The notes under the pieces are model-generated. The model was not told the DNA's origin. It worked only from the letters and a program-made list of their open reading frames with translations, and searched no databases. 59,233 nucleotides of DNA from UBA7672 sp031419455. GTDB lineage: Bacteria > Pseudomonadota > Alphaproteobacteria > Caulobacterales > Hyphomonadaceae. A program made the position numbers and the translations under genes. Positions 28,837 through 37,447 of this stretch are shown here, one piece after another; within the stretch, counting starts at the first letter, position 1, and each line of letters starts with the position of its first letter. Location: assembly GCA_031419455.1 (NCBI GenBank), contig JANOKS010000041.1, positions 1-59,233 of the forward strand, in the 5' to 3' direction.

Positions 28837-28953
28837 AGAACCAGCGCGCTCCTAGAGCCGCGCACCCCCTCACCCTAACCCCGCCGCCCCCCGGCAGGGA
28901 TCGCGCCCGTGCGCCCTCCCCCTAGCGCGCCAAACCCGCTACCATCCACGCCA

Positions 28954-31029
28954 ATGCGCGACCCGATCCTCTTCCCCTTCTACAATGACCTGTCGAGCCT
29001 TCCCGGCGTCGGCCCGAAACTGCGTCCCGCCCTCGCCCGCCTGATCGGCGGCGAGACATGGCTCGACCTGATATTCCACTTGCCCCTAAGCTGGATCGAC
29101 CGCCGCAACCGCGCCACCATCGACGAAGTCCAGGTCGGCGAGATCGCCACCATCACAGGCACGGTCGATAAGATCGATCACGCCCGCGCGAAATTTCCCG
29201 CCCGCATCCGCCTGCGCGACGACACCGGCTTCATCACCCTCGCCTATTTCCACGCCAACCGGCAGTGGCTCGAAAAGACGTTCGAGATCGGCAAGACGGT
29301 CATCGCCTCCGGCAAGATCGGCGACTTCCTCGGCGGCCGCCAGATCGTGCACCCCGATCACGTGCTGAGTCCCGACAAGGACGACGAACTCCCGGAGGTC
29401 GAACCCGTCTACCCGATGACGGCCAACGTTACGCCAAAGCAGATCCGCAAATTCATGGCCGCCGCGCTCGACGGTATTCCCGATCTCGACGAATGGATCG
29501 ACCCGCACCTGATGAAGCGCAACGCCTGGCCCGCCTTCAAGCAGGCGCTGCTCCGCATGCACCAGCCGAAAGTCTACGACACTGACGCCTTCGAAATCGC
29601 CCGTCAGCGCCTCGCCTATGACGAGGCCCTCGCGCGCGAGATCGCAATGGGCCAGGCCCGGCTTGCCCGCGAACGCCGTCACGCCCGCGCCATACCGCGC
29701 GCAGTCGGCGTCGAGAAACAGATCGTCGACGCCCTTCCGTTCAAGCCCACGCGCGCCCAATTGAATGCCTACAAAGATGTGGCTGCCGATATGGGCCGCC
29801 CCGTGCCGATGCGGCGGATGATCCAGGGCGATGTCGGCTCCGGCAAGACGCTCGTGGCTGCGCTCGCCGCAGCGCAGGTCGCAGCCGATGGCGGCGTCAC
29901 CGCCCTCATGTCGCCGACCGAAATCCTCGCGCGGCAGCAAGCCGAAGCCATCGGCCGCTTCCTCGCCCCCGTCGGCATTCGCGTCGCAGCTCTTACAGGT
30001 CGCGACAAGGGCGCCGCCCGCGAAGCCATCCTCGATGACGTGCGCGCCGGAAAAATCCAGGTCCTCTCCGGCACGCAGGCGCTCTACCAGTCGGACGTCG
30101 ACCTGCCCGAACTCTCGCTGGTCGTCATCGACGAACAGCATCGCTTCGGCGTCGCCGACCGTTTGAAGCTCACCGCGAAGGGCGCCTCACCCCACATGCT
30201 TGTGATGAGCGCGACGCCAATTCCGCGCACCATGGCGCTGGCTGTCCACGGCGATCTCGACATCTCCGTCATCGGCGAGAAGCCCGCCAACCGGCAGGAG
30301 GTCGTCACCGCCGCCGTCCCGGACAGTCGCATTGACGAAGTGATTGAGGCCGTCTCCCGCGCAGTCGACCGCGGCGAGCGCGCTTTCTGGATCTGTCCCG
30401 CCGTCGACAGCGAAGACGCCGGAGACGCCTCCGCGATTCAGCGGCGCGACGTGCTGGCCAACTACGTTCAAGCCCCGGTCGAACTCGTTCACGGCCGCAT
30501 GCCGGCGCAGGATCGCGATGCAGCGCTCGAAAAACTCCGCACCGGCGAAGCGCCGATCCTCGTCGCCACCACCGTCATCGAGGTCGGCGTCGATGTACCC
30601 GAAGCCACCATCATGGTGATCGAGCACGCCGAGAAATTCGGCCTCGCCCAGCTGCACCAGCTGCGTGGCCGCGTCGGTCGCGGCGAGAAGGCGTCCAGTT
30701 GTCTCCTGCTCTATCAGTCCCCACTTACTGAGAACGGCAAGGAACGCCTCGATATCCTGCGCAAGACCACCGACGGTTTCGAGATCGCCGAAGCCGACTT
30801 CCGGCTCCGCGGCCCCGGTGACCTCTTTGGCCTCCGCCAGTCCGGCCTGCCAGCGTTCCGCGTGCTCGACCTCGCGCGCGACGCGAATCTGATCGAGACC
30901 GCGCGCACCGATGCGAAGTCAGTGCTGATGGCCGACCCAACACTCGCCGGCGCACGCGGCGCCGCCGTCCGCCGCGCCCGCGATCTCTTCGCACCACGCA
31001 TTGCTGAGATGGTGGCTGAGAGCGACTGA
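28954..31029 (+). CDS. recG: ATP-dependent DNA helicase RecG
   Basis: A 691-residue RecG that remodels stalled forks and branched DNA. An N-terminal wedge/OB domain (about 1-250, beginning PFYNDLSSLPGVGPKLRPAL) precedes the SF2 helicase core, with Walker A GDVGSGKT (about 292-299), the DEQH box (VVIDEQHRFG), SATPIPRT, and the C-terminal helicase half with QLRGRVGR. I chose ATG 28954, as homologues start MRxxILFPxxxxLxxLPGVG; a GTG at 28909 adds a proline-rich stretch from the leader. The hydrolase gene begins 16 bp after the stop. Confidence 0.96.
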   Translation: MRDPILFPFYNDLSSLPGVGPKLRPALARLIGGETWLDLIFHLPLSWIDRRNRATIDEVQVGEIATITGTVDKIDHARAKFPARIRLRDDTGFITLAYFHANRQWLEKTFEIGKTVIASGKIGDFLGGRQIVHPDHVLSPDKDDELPEVEPVYPMTANVTPKQIRKFMAAALDGIPDLDEWIDPHLMKRNAWPAFKQALLRMHQPKVYDTDAFEIARQRLAYDEALAREIAMGQARLARERRHARAIPRAVGVEKQIVDALPFKPTRAQLNAYKDVAADMGRPVPMRRMIQGDVGSGKTLVAALAAAQVAADGGVTALMSPTEILARQQAEAIGRFLAPVGIRVAALTGRDKGAAREAILDDVRAGKIQVLSGTQALYQSDVDLPELSLVVIDEQHRFGVADRLKLTAKGASPHMLVMSATPIPRTMALAVHGDLDISVIGEKPANRQEVVTAAVPDSRIDEVIEAVSRAVDRGERAFWICPAVDSEDAGDASAIQRRDVLANYVQAPVELVHGRMPAQDRDAALEKLRTGEAPILVATTVIEVGVDVPEATIMVIEHAEKFGLAQLHQLRGRVGRGEKASSCLLLYQSPLTENGKERLDILRKTTDGFEIAEADFRLRGPGDLFGLRQSGLPAFRVLDLARDANLIETARTDAKSVLMADPTLAGARGAAVRRARDLFAPRIAEMVAESD

Positions 31030-31045
31030 CAGGAGGCTTGAACAC

Positions 31046-31717
31046 ATGGCCGCAAAATCCATCTCCATCCGCATCGACGCCGCTACCGAAGTCTCCGCCC
31101 TGCTGGACCAGCCACGCGATGCAAAAGCTCTTCTGGTTCTCGCGCACGGCGCCGGCGCGGGCATGACGCACAAGCACATGTCCGCCACAGCCGAAGGTCT
31201 GGCCACACGCGGCATCGCCGTACTGCGTTTCAATTTTCCCTATATGGAGAAGGGCTCGAAGCGGCCGGACAGTCCTGCCATCGCGCACGCCGCAATTCGC
31301 GCGGCCGTCGCCAAAGGCAAAAAGCTCGTAGGCGATCTTCCCATGTTCGCCGGCGGCCGTTCCTTCGGCGGATGCATGACGTCACAGGCGCAGGCCGAAA
31401 ACCCGCTGCCAAATGTGCGCGGCCTCGTCTTCTTCGCCTGGCCGCTTCATCCCTCAGGCAAGCCCGGCACGGACCGCGCGGAGCACTTGTCGAAGGTGAA
31501 ATCGCCCATGCTGTTCCTGCAAGGAACGGCGGACGCGCTGGCCGAGACGCCCCTTCTGAAACCCGTGGTCGCCGGCCTCGGCAAACGCGCGAAGCTGCAA
31601 CTCGTCGAACACGCCGACCATTCCTTTCACGTGCCCGCAAGGACAGGCCGGAAGGATGCGGAAGTCCTCGACGAAATCCTCGACGCGGCGCGCGACTGGA
31701 TGCTTGAGAACATCTAG
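31046..31717 (+). CDS. Alpha/beta hydrolase (KANL3/Tex30-like)
   Basis: A 223-residue alpha/beta hydrolase of the small KANL3/Tex30-like bacterial group. LLVLAHGAGAGMTHKHM holds the oxyanion loop, GGRSFGGCM carries the nucleophile Ser elbow, GTADALAE the acidic residue region, and HADHSF the catalytic His. There is no signal peptide. The ATG has AGGAGG upstream and follows recG closely, so it is probably in that transcript. The substrate is unknown, likely an ester or thioester. Confidence 0.82.
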   Translation: MAAKSISIRIDAATEVSALLDQPRDAKALLVLAHGAGAGMTHKHMSATAEGLATRGIAVLRFNFPYMEKGSKRPDSPAIAHAAIRAAVAKGKKLVGDLPMFAGGRSFGGCMTSQAQAENPLPNVRGLVFFAWPLHPSGKPGTDRAEHLSKVKSPMLFLQGTADALAETPLLKPVVAGLGKRAKLQLVEHADHSFHVPARTGRKDAEVLDEILDAARDWMLENI

Positions 31718-31755
31718 GTGTTCAATCTCGCCCGAGCGTGCCCCGAGATAGCGCG

Positions 31756-32442
31756 CTACTTCCCTTGAACACTACGCAACCCCGCCTCGACTTGATCGGC
31801 CGAGCGGATACCGAACGAGATCACCAGCTTCGCGGCCTTCTCGACGGCCATGTCGAGCGGCCTGATCCGCTCGGGCGTGACGAACACCAGCTGGCCCATC
31901 GCCGGGTTCGGCGATGACGGTATCAGAACGCCAACGACATCCGGCGCATGCGCGAGAATTTCAGCGTCCGGCGTCCGGCTGGTGATGAAGCCGATCACCC
32001 AGAGACCCTTGCCGGGATACTCGACCAGCACGGCTTCCTTGAACGACGACGCATCGTTCGACGCGATCGTCTCGACCACCTGCTTCAGGATCGAATAGAT
32101 CGACCGCACCAGCGGAACGCGGGCGAGCAGAAGTTCGCCCAGTCGCAGCGCCTGCTGCCCCACCAGGTTGGTCACCAGCGCGCCGAGCACGGTCAGCACC
32201 AGCACAGCTGTGATGATGCCGAGCCCGGGCAACTCGAAGGTTAGATAGGTTTCCGGATTCCACGCCCGCGGGATCAACGGCACGATGTGCGTGTCGACGA
32301 GAACAACGACGCTCCACATCAGCCATATCGTGATCGCCAGCGGGGCTGCGACGACGATACCGGCGAGGAACCAGTTCCTCAGCCGGGTCAGGACGCCGCC
32401 CGATCTGGCGGGCAGGTGTGGTGATGGCTGGTCCACCGGCAT
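31756..32442 (-). CDS. DUF502 membrane protein
   Basis: A 228-residue inner-membrane protein with two hydrophobic segments (about 24-48, LAGIVVAAPLAITIWLMW, and 72-94, IITAVLVLTVLGALVT) followed by a soluble C-terminal domain with IYSILKQVVETIAS and GLWVIGFIT, the signature of DUF502. Its function is unknown. It often lies near recG in alphaproteobacteria, as here (convergent with the hydrolase). The N-terminus before the first helix is proline-rich and cytoplasmic. Confidence 0.88.
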   Translation of the reverse strand: MPVDQPSPHLPARSGGVLTRLRNWFLAGIVVAAPLAITIWLMWSVVVLVDTHIVPLIPRAWNPETYLTFELPGLGIITAVLVLTVLGALVTNLVGQQALRLGELLLARVPLVRSIYSILKQVVETIASNDASSFKEAVLVEYPGKGLWVIGFITSRTPDAEILAHAPDVVGVLIPSSPNPAMGQLVFVTPERIRPLDMAVEKAAKLVISFGIRSADQVEAGLRSVQGK

Positions 32443-32508
32443 GGCTTCACTCCGCCGGCATCTATGCTTGATTCGGGTCCGTCACGACCCCAGGTCAATC
32501 GTCGCGGG

Positions 32509-32979
32509 TCAGACGTCCGCAGCGACTTTCGCCGTCACGATCTTGCCGGGCTTGCGCGGCGGCTCGCCCTTGGGCAGCGCATCGACGGCGTCCATGCCGC
32601 TGACCACATTGCCCCACGCGGTGTATTTCTTGTCGAGGAACGACGCGTCGTCGAGGCAGATGAAGAACTGGCTGTTGGCCGAGTTCGGGCTGCTCGAACG
32701 CGCCATCGAGCAGACGCCGCGCTGGTGGCTTGTGTCGTTGAACTCGGCGCGCAGATCGTCCTTTTCGGAACCGCCCATGCCGGAGCCGGTCGGATCGCCG
32801 CCCTGCGCCATGAAGCCGTCGATCACGCGATGGAAAACGACGCCATCATAGAAGCCTTCGCGCGCCAGCTCCTTGATCCGCTCGACATGGCCCGGGGCCT
32901 TGTCCGCCAGAAGCTCGATCGTGACGACGCCGGTATCCAGCGTGAGGATCAGGGTGTTCTCTTTGTCAGCAGCGCTCAC
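32509..32979 (-). CDS. ppiB: Peptidylprolyl isomerase, cytoplasmic cyclophilin
   Basis: A 156-residue cyclophilin without a signal peptide. The catalytic region FHRVIDGFMAQGGDPTGSGM (about 49-68) and NSANSQFFIC (about 99-108) are standard. It isomerises X-Pro bonds in the cytoplasm. It starts at a GTG (32979) whose last bases overlap the TGA of the upstream exported isomerase (GTGA), so translation is coupled. The pair follows coaD and gyrA. The assignment of the symbol is by length and location. Confidence 0.92.
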   Translation of the reverse strand: MSAADKENTLILTLDTGVVTIELLADKAPGHVERIKELAREGFYDGVVFHRVIDGFMAQGGDPTGSGMGGSEKDDLRAEFNDTSHQRGVCSMARSSSPNSANSQFFICLDDASFLDKKYTAWGNVVSGMDAVDALPKGEPPRKPGKIVTAKVAADV

Positions 32980-33854
32980 GGCTTCGCCCTTTCGATAACG
33001 ACTTCGACGGGCGGCAGGTAGCACGCGTCGAACGGGTCGGATACCTTGATCTCGGCGGCCTTCGCCATGAATTCCGGTCCATCCGTGCGGCGCACGTAGA
33101 CGGCCGGCTGCTTGGCCGCAGGCATGTCGGCGACCATCACGGCTTTGGTCAGCACGTCGGCTGTTCCGGGCGGCAGCACGCCATTCTCGTCCTCGTCGCC
33201 TGTCTTGATCGCGCGGATCGTATCGACGCCGGAAACGCTCCAGCCCCAAGGCGTGTACTTCTTGTCGAGCCCGTCCGCGCCGACCCGCGGCTGGCGCATC
33301 AGGAAGAACTGCGTCGTCGCGCTGTTCGGATCATTCGTCCGCGCCATCGAGGTGACGCCGGAACAATGCAGCATCCACGTCCGCGCCACAGCGGGGTAGG
33401 AGATCATCGCCAGCTCGTCCGGCTGGCCCTGCACGAGCAGGCCATCCATATAGCCGAGCTTGTAGCCGTCCGGCGTCGCGCCAATCCACGTCACCTTCTG
33501 CTTCGAGGGATCACGCGCCCAGGTGAACTCTCCGCGCAGCATCGGATACTCGACTTGCGGATAGACCAGAGACGTGTCGCCGCCCTGCGCCATGAAATCG
33601 TCGATCACGCGGTGGAACGGCACCTTGTCGAAATGGCCCGCCCGCGCGATCTTCGTGATCTGCGCGACGTGCGTGGGCGCGATATCTGGACGCAATTCGA
33701 CCAGCACGTCCTGGCCGTTGATGGTCAGCTGCAGGAGATTCTCGGCAGCGACCTTGCGCCAGTTGGCCGGATCGTCCGCCGGTCCGGCCAAGGCGGCGCC
33801 AGCAACAGACAGCGAGGCCGCAGCAGCGGCCCCCATCAGCAGTTTTCGCAACAT
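32976..33854 (-). CDS. Peptidylprolyl isomerase, periplasmic cyclophilin
   Basis: A 292-residue cyclophilin with an N-terminal signal peptide (MLRKLLMGAAAAASLSVAGA, cleavage near ALA-G). It has FHRVIDDFMAQGGD (about 81-94) and NSATTQFFLM, so the active site looks intact. A C-terminal extension of about 60 residues (VYVRRTDGPEFMAKAAEI and following) is longer than simple PpiA. It probably helps fold outer-membrane or periplasmic proteins. It begins 4 bp after the coaD stop and shares a 4-bp overlap with the cytoplasmic cyclophilin. Confidence 0.9.
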   Translation of the reverse strand: MLRKLLMGAAAAASLSVAGAALAGPADDPANWRKVAAENLLQLTINGQDVLVELRPDIAPTHVAQITKIARAGHFDKVPFHRVIDDFMAQGGDTSLVYPQVEYPMLRGEFTWARDPSKQKVTWIGATPDGYKLGYMDGLLVQGQPDELAMISYPAVARTWMLHCSGVTSMARTNDPNSATTQFFLMRQPRVGADGLDKKYTPWGWSVSGVDTIRAIKTGDEDENGVLPPGTADVLTKAVMVADMPAAKQPAVYVRRTDGPEFMAKAAEIKVSDPFDACYLPPVEVVIERAKP

Positions 33855-33857
33855 TAC

Positions 33858-34406
33858 TTACTTGCCCTTCTTGCCGCCGTACTTGGCGAGCAGCCGCTTA
33901 TGGACCGCTTCAGGGACGAACAAATCGGCGTTTCCGCCCAGCCGCGCAATCTCTTTTACCAGTCGCGAGGAAACGGCCTGATGGTGCGGGTCCGCCATCA
34001 GGAAGACCGTCTCGATCTCGTCGTTCATCTGCTGGTTCATGGCGACCATCTGGAACTCGTACTCGAAGTCCGAGACTGCCCGCAGCCCGCGGATGATCAC
34101 CTGGGCGCCACACTGTTCGGCAAAATGCATCAGCAGGTTGTCGAACGGCCGCGCCTCGATCTCGACGCCATTCGCCAACTTGCCAGCCTCGGTCAGAACC
34201 ATCTCGGTGCGTTCCGCCAGCGTGAACAGCGGCTCCTTGCCCTCGTTGATCGCGACGCCGATCACCAGCTTGTCGACCAGCTTCACCGCCCGGCCGATAA
34301 TGTCTAAGTGACCATTCGTGATCGGATCGAAGGTGCCGGGATAAAGCCCGATGCGTTTCGTGGGCCGCCGGGCCAGTGCGGACCGCGCCGTCGCCGATCC
34401 ACGCAC
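33858..34406 (-). CDS. coaD: Phosphopantetheine adenylyltransferase
   Basis: CoaD transfers AMP to 4-phosphopantetheine in coenzyme A synthesis. RIGLYPGTFDPITNGHLDII contains the nucleotidyltransferase GTFDPxTxGH motif, and SSRLVKEIARLGG near the end is also typical. The start is uncertain: no ATG precedes RIGLYPGTF in frame. The best choice is a GTG at 34406 (182 residues, about 20 longer than usual at the N-terminus), 11 bp after the gyrA stop, with GGTGAG upstream. Earlier GTGs lie inside gyrA. It is in an operon with gyrA and the two isomerases. Confidence 0.9.
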   Translation of the reverse strand: MRGSATARSALARRPTKRIGLYPGTFDPITNGHLDIIGRAVKLVDKLVIGVAINEGKEPLFTLAERTEMVLTEAGKLANGVEIEARPFDNLLMHFAEQCGAQVIIRGLRAVSDFEYEFQMVAMNQQMNDEIETVFLMADPHHQAVSSRLVKEIARLGGNADLFVPEAVHKRLLAKYGGKKGK

Positions 34407-34416
34407 AGGGCGAGGC

Positions 34417-37203
34417 TCACCCGCCGCCCGTCTTTCCGGCCGTCTCGTCACCGCCCTGTTCCTCCAGTCTCTCCACAGAGACGACTCGCTCCCCCGCCGC
34501 CACACGCAGCACGCGAACCCCCTGAGTCGCCCGGCCCGCGATGCGGATCTGACCGACAGCGCAACGTATCAACTGGCCAGCATCTGTCACCACCATGATT
34601 TCGTCAGCCGCGTCGATCGGGAAGGACGCGACCAGCTTCTGGCCCTTGGACAGCTTGTGGGCGATCAGGCCCTTCCCGCCGCGGCCGGTGCGGCGATAAT
34701 CGAAGGCCGACGCGCGCTTGCCCATGCCTTCATCGGTGATCGTCAGGATGAACTGCTCGGCCGACAGCAGCGCGCCGAATCGCTCTTCGGTCAGTTCGAC
34801 CTCGCCATTGGATTCGGCGTCTTGCGCGGGCGCTGCTTCGTCGCCATCTGCAGACGCATCCTCTTCAGCTTCGACCTCCTCGACGGCTTCGTCACCTTCG
34901 GCGCGGCGGGCGGCATTGGCGCGCTTGAGAAAGGCGCGGGCCTCCGCCGGCGTGACGTCGATCGTGCCCAGAACGCTCATCGCGATTAGCGCGTCTCCGG
35001 CGCCGAGCCGGATGCCGCGCACCCCGGTCGAAGTCCGTCCGGTGAACACGCGCACTTGCTCCACGGGGAAGCGGATGCACTGGCCGAGCGCCGTGGTCAG
35101 CAGCACATCGTCCTGCGGCGTGCAGATCTGCACATCGACAATGGCGTCCGAGTCGTCCTCGAGTTTCATGGCGATCTTGCCGGCGCGGTTCACCGACAGG
35201 AAGTCGGTGAGCAGGTTGCGCCGCACGCCGCCCGACTTGGTGGCGAACAGGATGTTGAGCCGCGCGCGTTCTTCCTCATCCTGCGGCAGCGGCATCACGG
35301 AGGTGATGCGCTCGCCTTCTTTCAGCGGCAGGATGTTGACCAGAGCCTTGCCCCGCGCGTTCGGCGCACCGAGCGGCAGTCGCCAGACCTTCTGCTTGTA
35401 GGCCATGCCGGTCGAAGAGAAGAACAGCAACTCGGTATGCGTGTCGGCCGCAAAAAGTCGGATGACGAAATCGTCTTCCTTCGTCTCCATGCCGCCGCGG
35501 CCCTTGCCGCCACGGTTCTGCGTCCGGTAGGCGGACAGCGCGGTGCGCTTCACATAGCCGCCATGGGTGACCATGACGACCATGTCTTCCTTCTCGATGA
35601 AGGCTTCGTCCTCAAGATCGAGGTCCGCCTCGACGAATTCCGACCGGCGCGGCACGCCGAACCTGGTGCGGATGTCGGTCAGCTCGTTCGTGATGATCTC
35701 GAGCACGCGCGCGCGCGAAGCCAGGATCGCCAGCAGATCCTTGATCTTCTCCGCCAACCCCGATGCTTCCTTGCCGATCTCGTCTCGGCCGAGATTGGTG
35801 AGTCGCGACAGTTGCAGCGCGAGAATGGCGCGGGCCTGATCGTCGGACAGCTTGATCTCGCCCTTGTCGTTGAACACGGTACGACGATCAGCGATGAGCC
35901 CGATCAGCGGCGCCATGTCCATCGCCGGCCACGCCCGCTCCAGCAACGCGATGCGGGCGGAGTCTGGATCGGACGAATAGCGGATGATCCGGATGATGTC
36001 GTCGATGTTGGCGACGGCAAGCGCAAGGCCGATCAAGACGTGAGCCCGGTCACGCGCCTTGTTCAACTCGAACTTGGTGCGGCGGGCGACCACGTCCTCG
36101 CGGAAGCGGATGAAGGCCTGCAGCATTGCGCGCAGCGACATAAGCTCGGGCCGGCCGCCATTCAGCGCCAGCATGTTGACGCCGAACGAGGTCTGCATCG
36201 GCGTCATGCGGAACAGGTTGTTCAGCACGATGTCGGCCGACGAATCCCGCTTGATCTCGATCACGACGCGGATGCCGTTGCGGTCGCTTTCGTCGCGCAT
36301 GTCCGAGATGCCTTCGATCCTCTTCTCGCGGACAAGCTCGGCGATCTTCTCGACCATCGTGGCCTTGTTGACCTGAAAGGGAACCTCGGTGACGATGATG
36401 GCCTCGCGGCCGCCCTTCATCGTCTCGATCTCGGTCCTTGACCGCATGATGACAGAGCCGCGTCCGGTCATCATGCCGTTGCGCGATCCGGCCCGGCCGA
36501 TGATCAGGCCCCGGGTCGGAAAGTCCGGACCTGGCACGATGTCGAGCAGCGCCACGTCATCCAGCGCCGGGTTTTCCATCAGCGCGATGGTCGCGTCGAT
36601 GATCTCGGTCAGGTTGTGAGGGGGAATGTTGGTCGCCATGCCGACAGCGATGCCGCCTGCGCCGTTGACCAGCAGGTTCGGGAACCGCGCGGGCAGCACT
36701 GTGGGCTCCTGGCGGGAGCCGTCATAGTTGTCCTCGAAATTGACGGTGTCCTTGTCGATGTCGTCCAGCAGGTTCGCCGTGACGCGCGCCATGCGGCTTT
36801 CGGTGTAACGCATGGCCGCCGGCGGATCGCCGTCGATCGAGCCGAAATTGCCCTGCCCGTCGATCAGCGGAAGCGACATCGAAAACGGCTGCGCCATCCG
36901 CACGAGCGCGTCGTAGATCGACTGGTCGCCATGCGGGTGCCAGCGGCCGATCACGTCGCCGACGATGTTGGCCGACTTCCGGAACGCCTTGTCGTGCGTG
37001 TATCCGCCCTCATAGGCCGCATAGAGAATCCGGCGGTGGACAGGCTTCAGCCCGTCGCGAACATCGGGCAGCGCGCGGCTGACGATGACGCTCATCGCGT
37101 AGTCGAGGTACGATTTCTTCAGTTCGGCGGTGATGGAAATGGGAGCGATTTCACCCGCGCCATTTGCCCCCGGAGGGGCGGGATTTTCAGGCGTGTCGCT
37201 CAA
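34417..37203 (-). CDS. gyrA: DNA gyrase subunit A
   Basis: A 928-residue type IIA topoisomerase subunit. The catalytic Tyr133 is in AAMRYTESRM. The quinolone-determining loop reads HPHGDQSIYDALVRMAQ (89-105), so the residue at the E. coli Ser83 position is Gln94, while Asp98 (Asp87 equivalent) is kept. The C-terminal beta-pinwheel has a QNRGGKG gyrase box and a large acidic insertion (DEAVEEVEAEEDASADGDEA and onward) between blades. Initiation appears to be at a TTG (37203) with no clear ribosome binding site; no in-frame ATG exists near it, and AGGAGA lies about 48 bases upstream. Confidence 0.96.
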   Translation of the reverse strand: MSDTPENPAPPGANGAGEIAPISITAELKKSYLDYAMSVIVSRALPDVRDGLKPVHRRILYAAYEGGYTHDKAFRKSANIVGDVIGRWHPHGDQSIYDALVRMAQPFSMSLPLIDGQGNFGSIDGDPPAAMRYTESRMARVTANLLDDIDKDTVNFEDNYDGSRQEPTVLPARFPNLLVNGAGGIAVGMATNIPPHNLTEIIDATIALMENPALDDVALLDIVPGPDFPTRGLIIGRAGSRNGMMTGRGSVIMRSRTEIETMKGGREAIIVTEVPFQVNKATMVEKIAELVREKRIEGISDMRDESDRNGIRVVIEIKRDSSADIVLNNLFRMTPMQTSFGVNMLALNGGRPELMSLRAMLQAFIRFREDVVARRTKFELNKARDRAHVLIGLALAVANIDDIIRIIRYSSDPDSARIALLERAWPAMDMAPLIGLIADRRTVFNDKGEIKLSDDQARAILALQLSRLTNLGRDEIGKEASGLAEKIKDLLAILASRARVLEIITNELTDIRTRFGVPRRSEFVEADLDLEDEAFIEKEDMVVMVTHGGYVKRTALSAYRTQNRGGKGRGGMETKEDDFVIRLFAADTHTELLFFSSTGMAYKQKVWRLPLGAPNARGKALVNILPLKEGERITSVMPLPQDEEERARLNILFATKSGGVRRNLLTDFLSVNRAGKIAMKLEDDSDAIVDVQICTPQDDVLLTTALGQCIRFPVEQVRVFTGRTSTGVRGIRLGAGDALIAMSVLGTIDVTPAEARAFLKRANAARRAEGDEAVEEVEAEEDASADGDEAAPAQDAESNGEVELTEERFGALLSAEQFILTITDEGMGKRASAFDYRRTGRGGKGLIAHKLSKGQKLVASFPIDAADEIMVVTDAGQLIRCAVGQIRIAGRATQGVRVLRVAAGERVVSVERLEEQGGDETAGKTGGG

Positions 37204-37447
37204 GCGGAAAACGTCCAGACAGAGGGCGGCGCGGCCGCCGGGATTCGATCTCCTCTTCTAGCCCATTTGTGCACCGCCGCACAAACGTTTGCGTAGGTTG
37301 ATCCACAGCCGTGACGCTTTGATTTTCGCCGATTTCCGGGCAAAAACGCCGGTGGCAACGATGTCGCGCTTCGGAAGGCGGTTCCCGGCGATTTCCGGCC
37401 TCCGAATCCGCAGAATTGGATCGCCGGAAACGGAGGTTCGGGGCGGC

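Noticed and set aside
31001..31045. Upstream start of the hydrolase at 31001
   Set aside because: It lies inside recG and lacks a ribosome binding site, whereas AGGAGG precedes ATG 31046.
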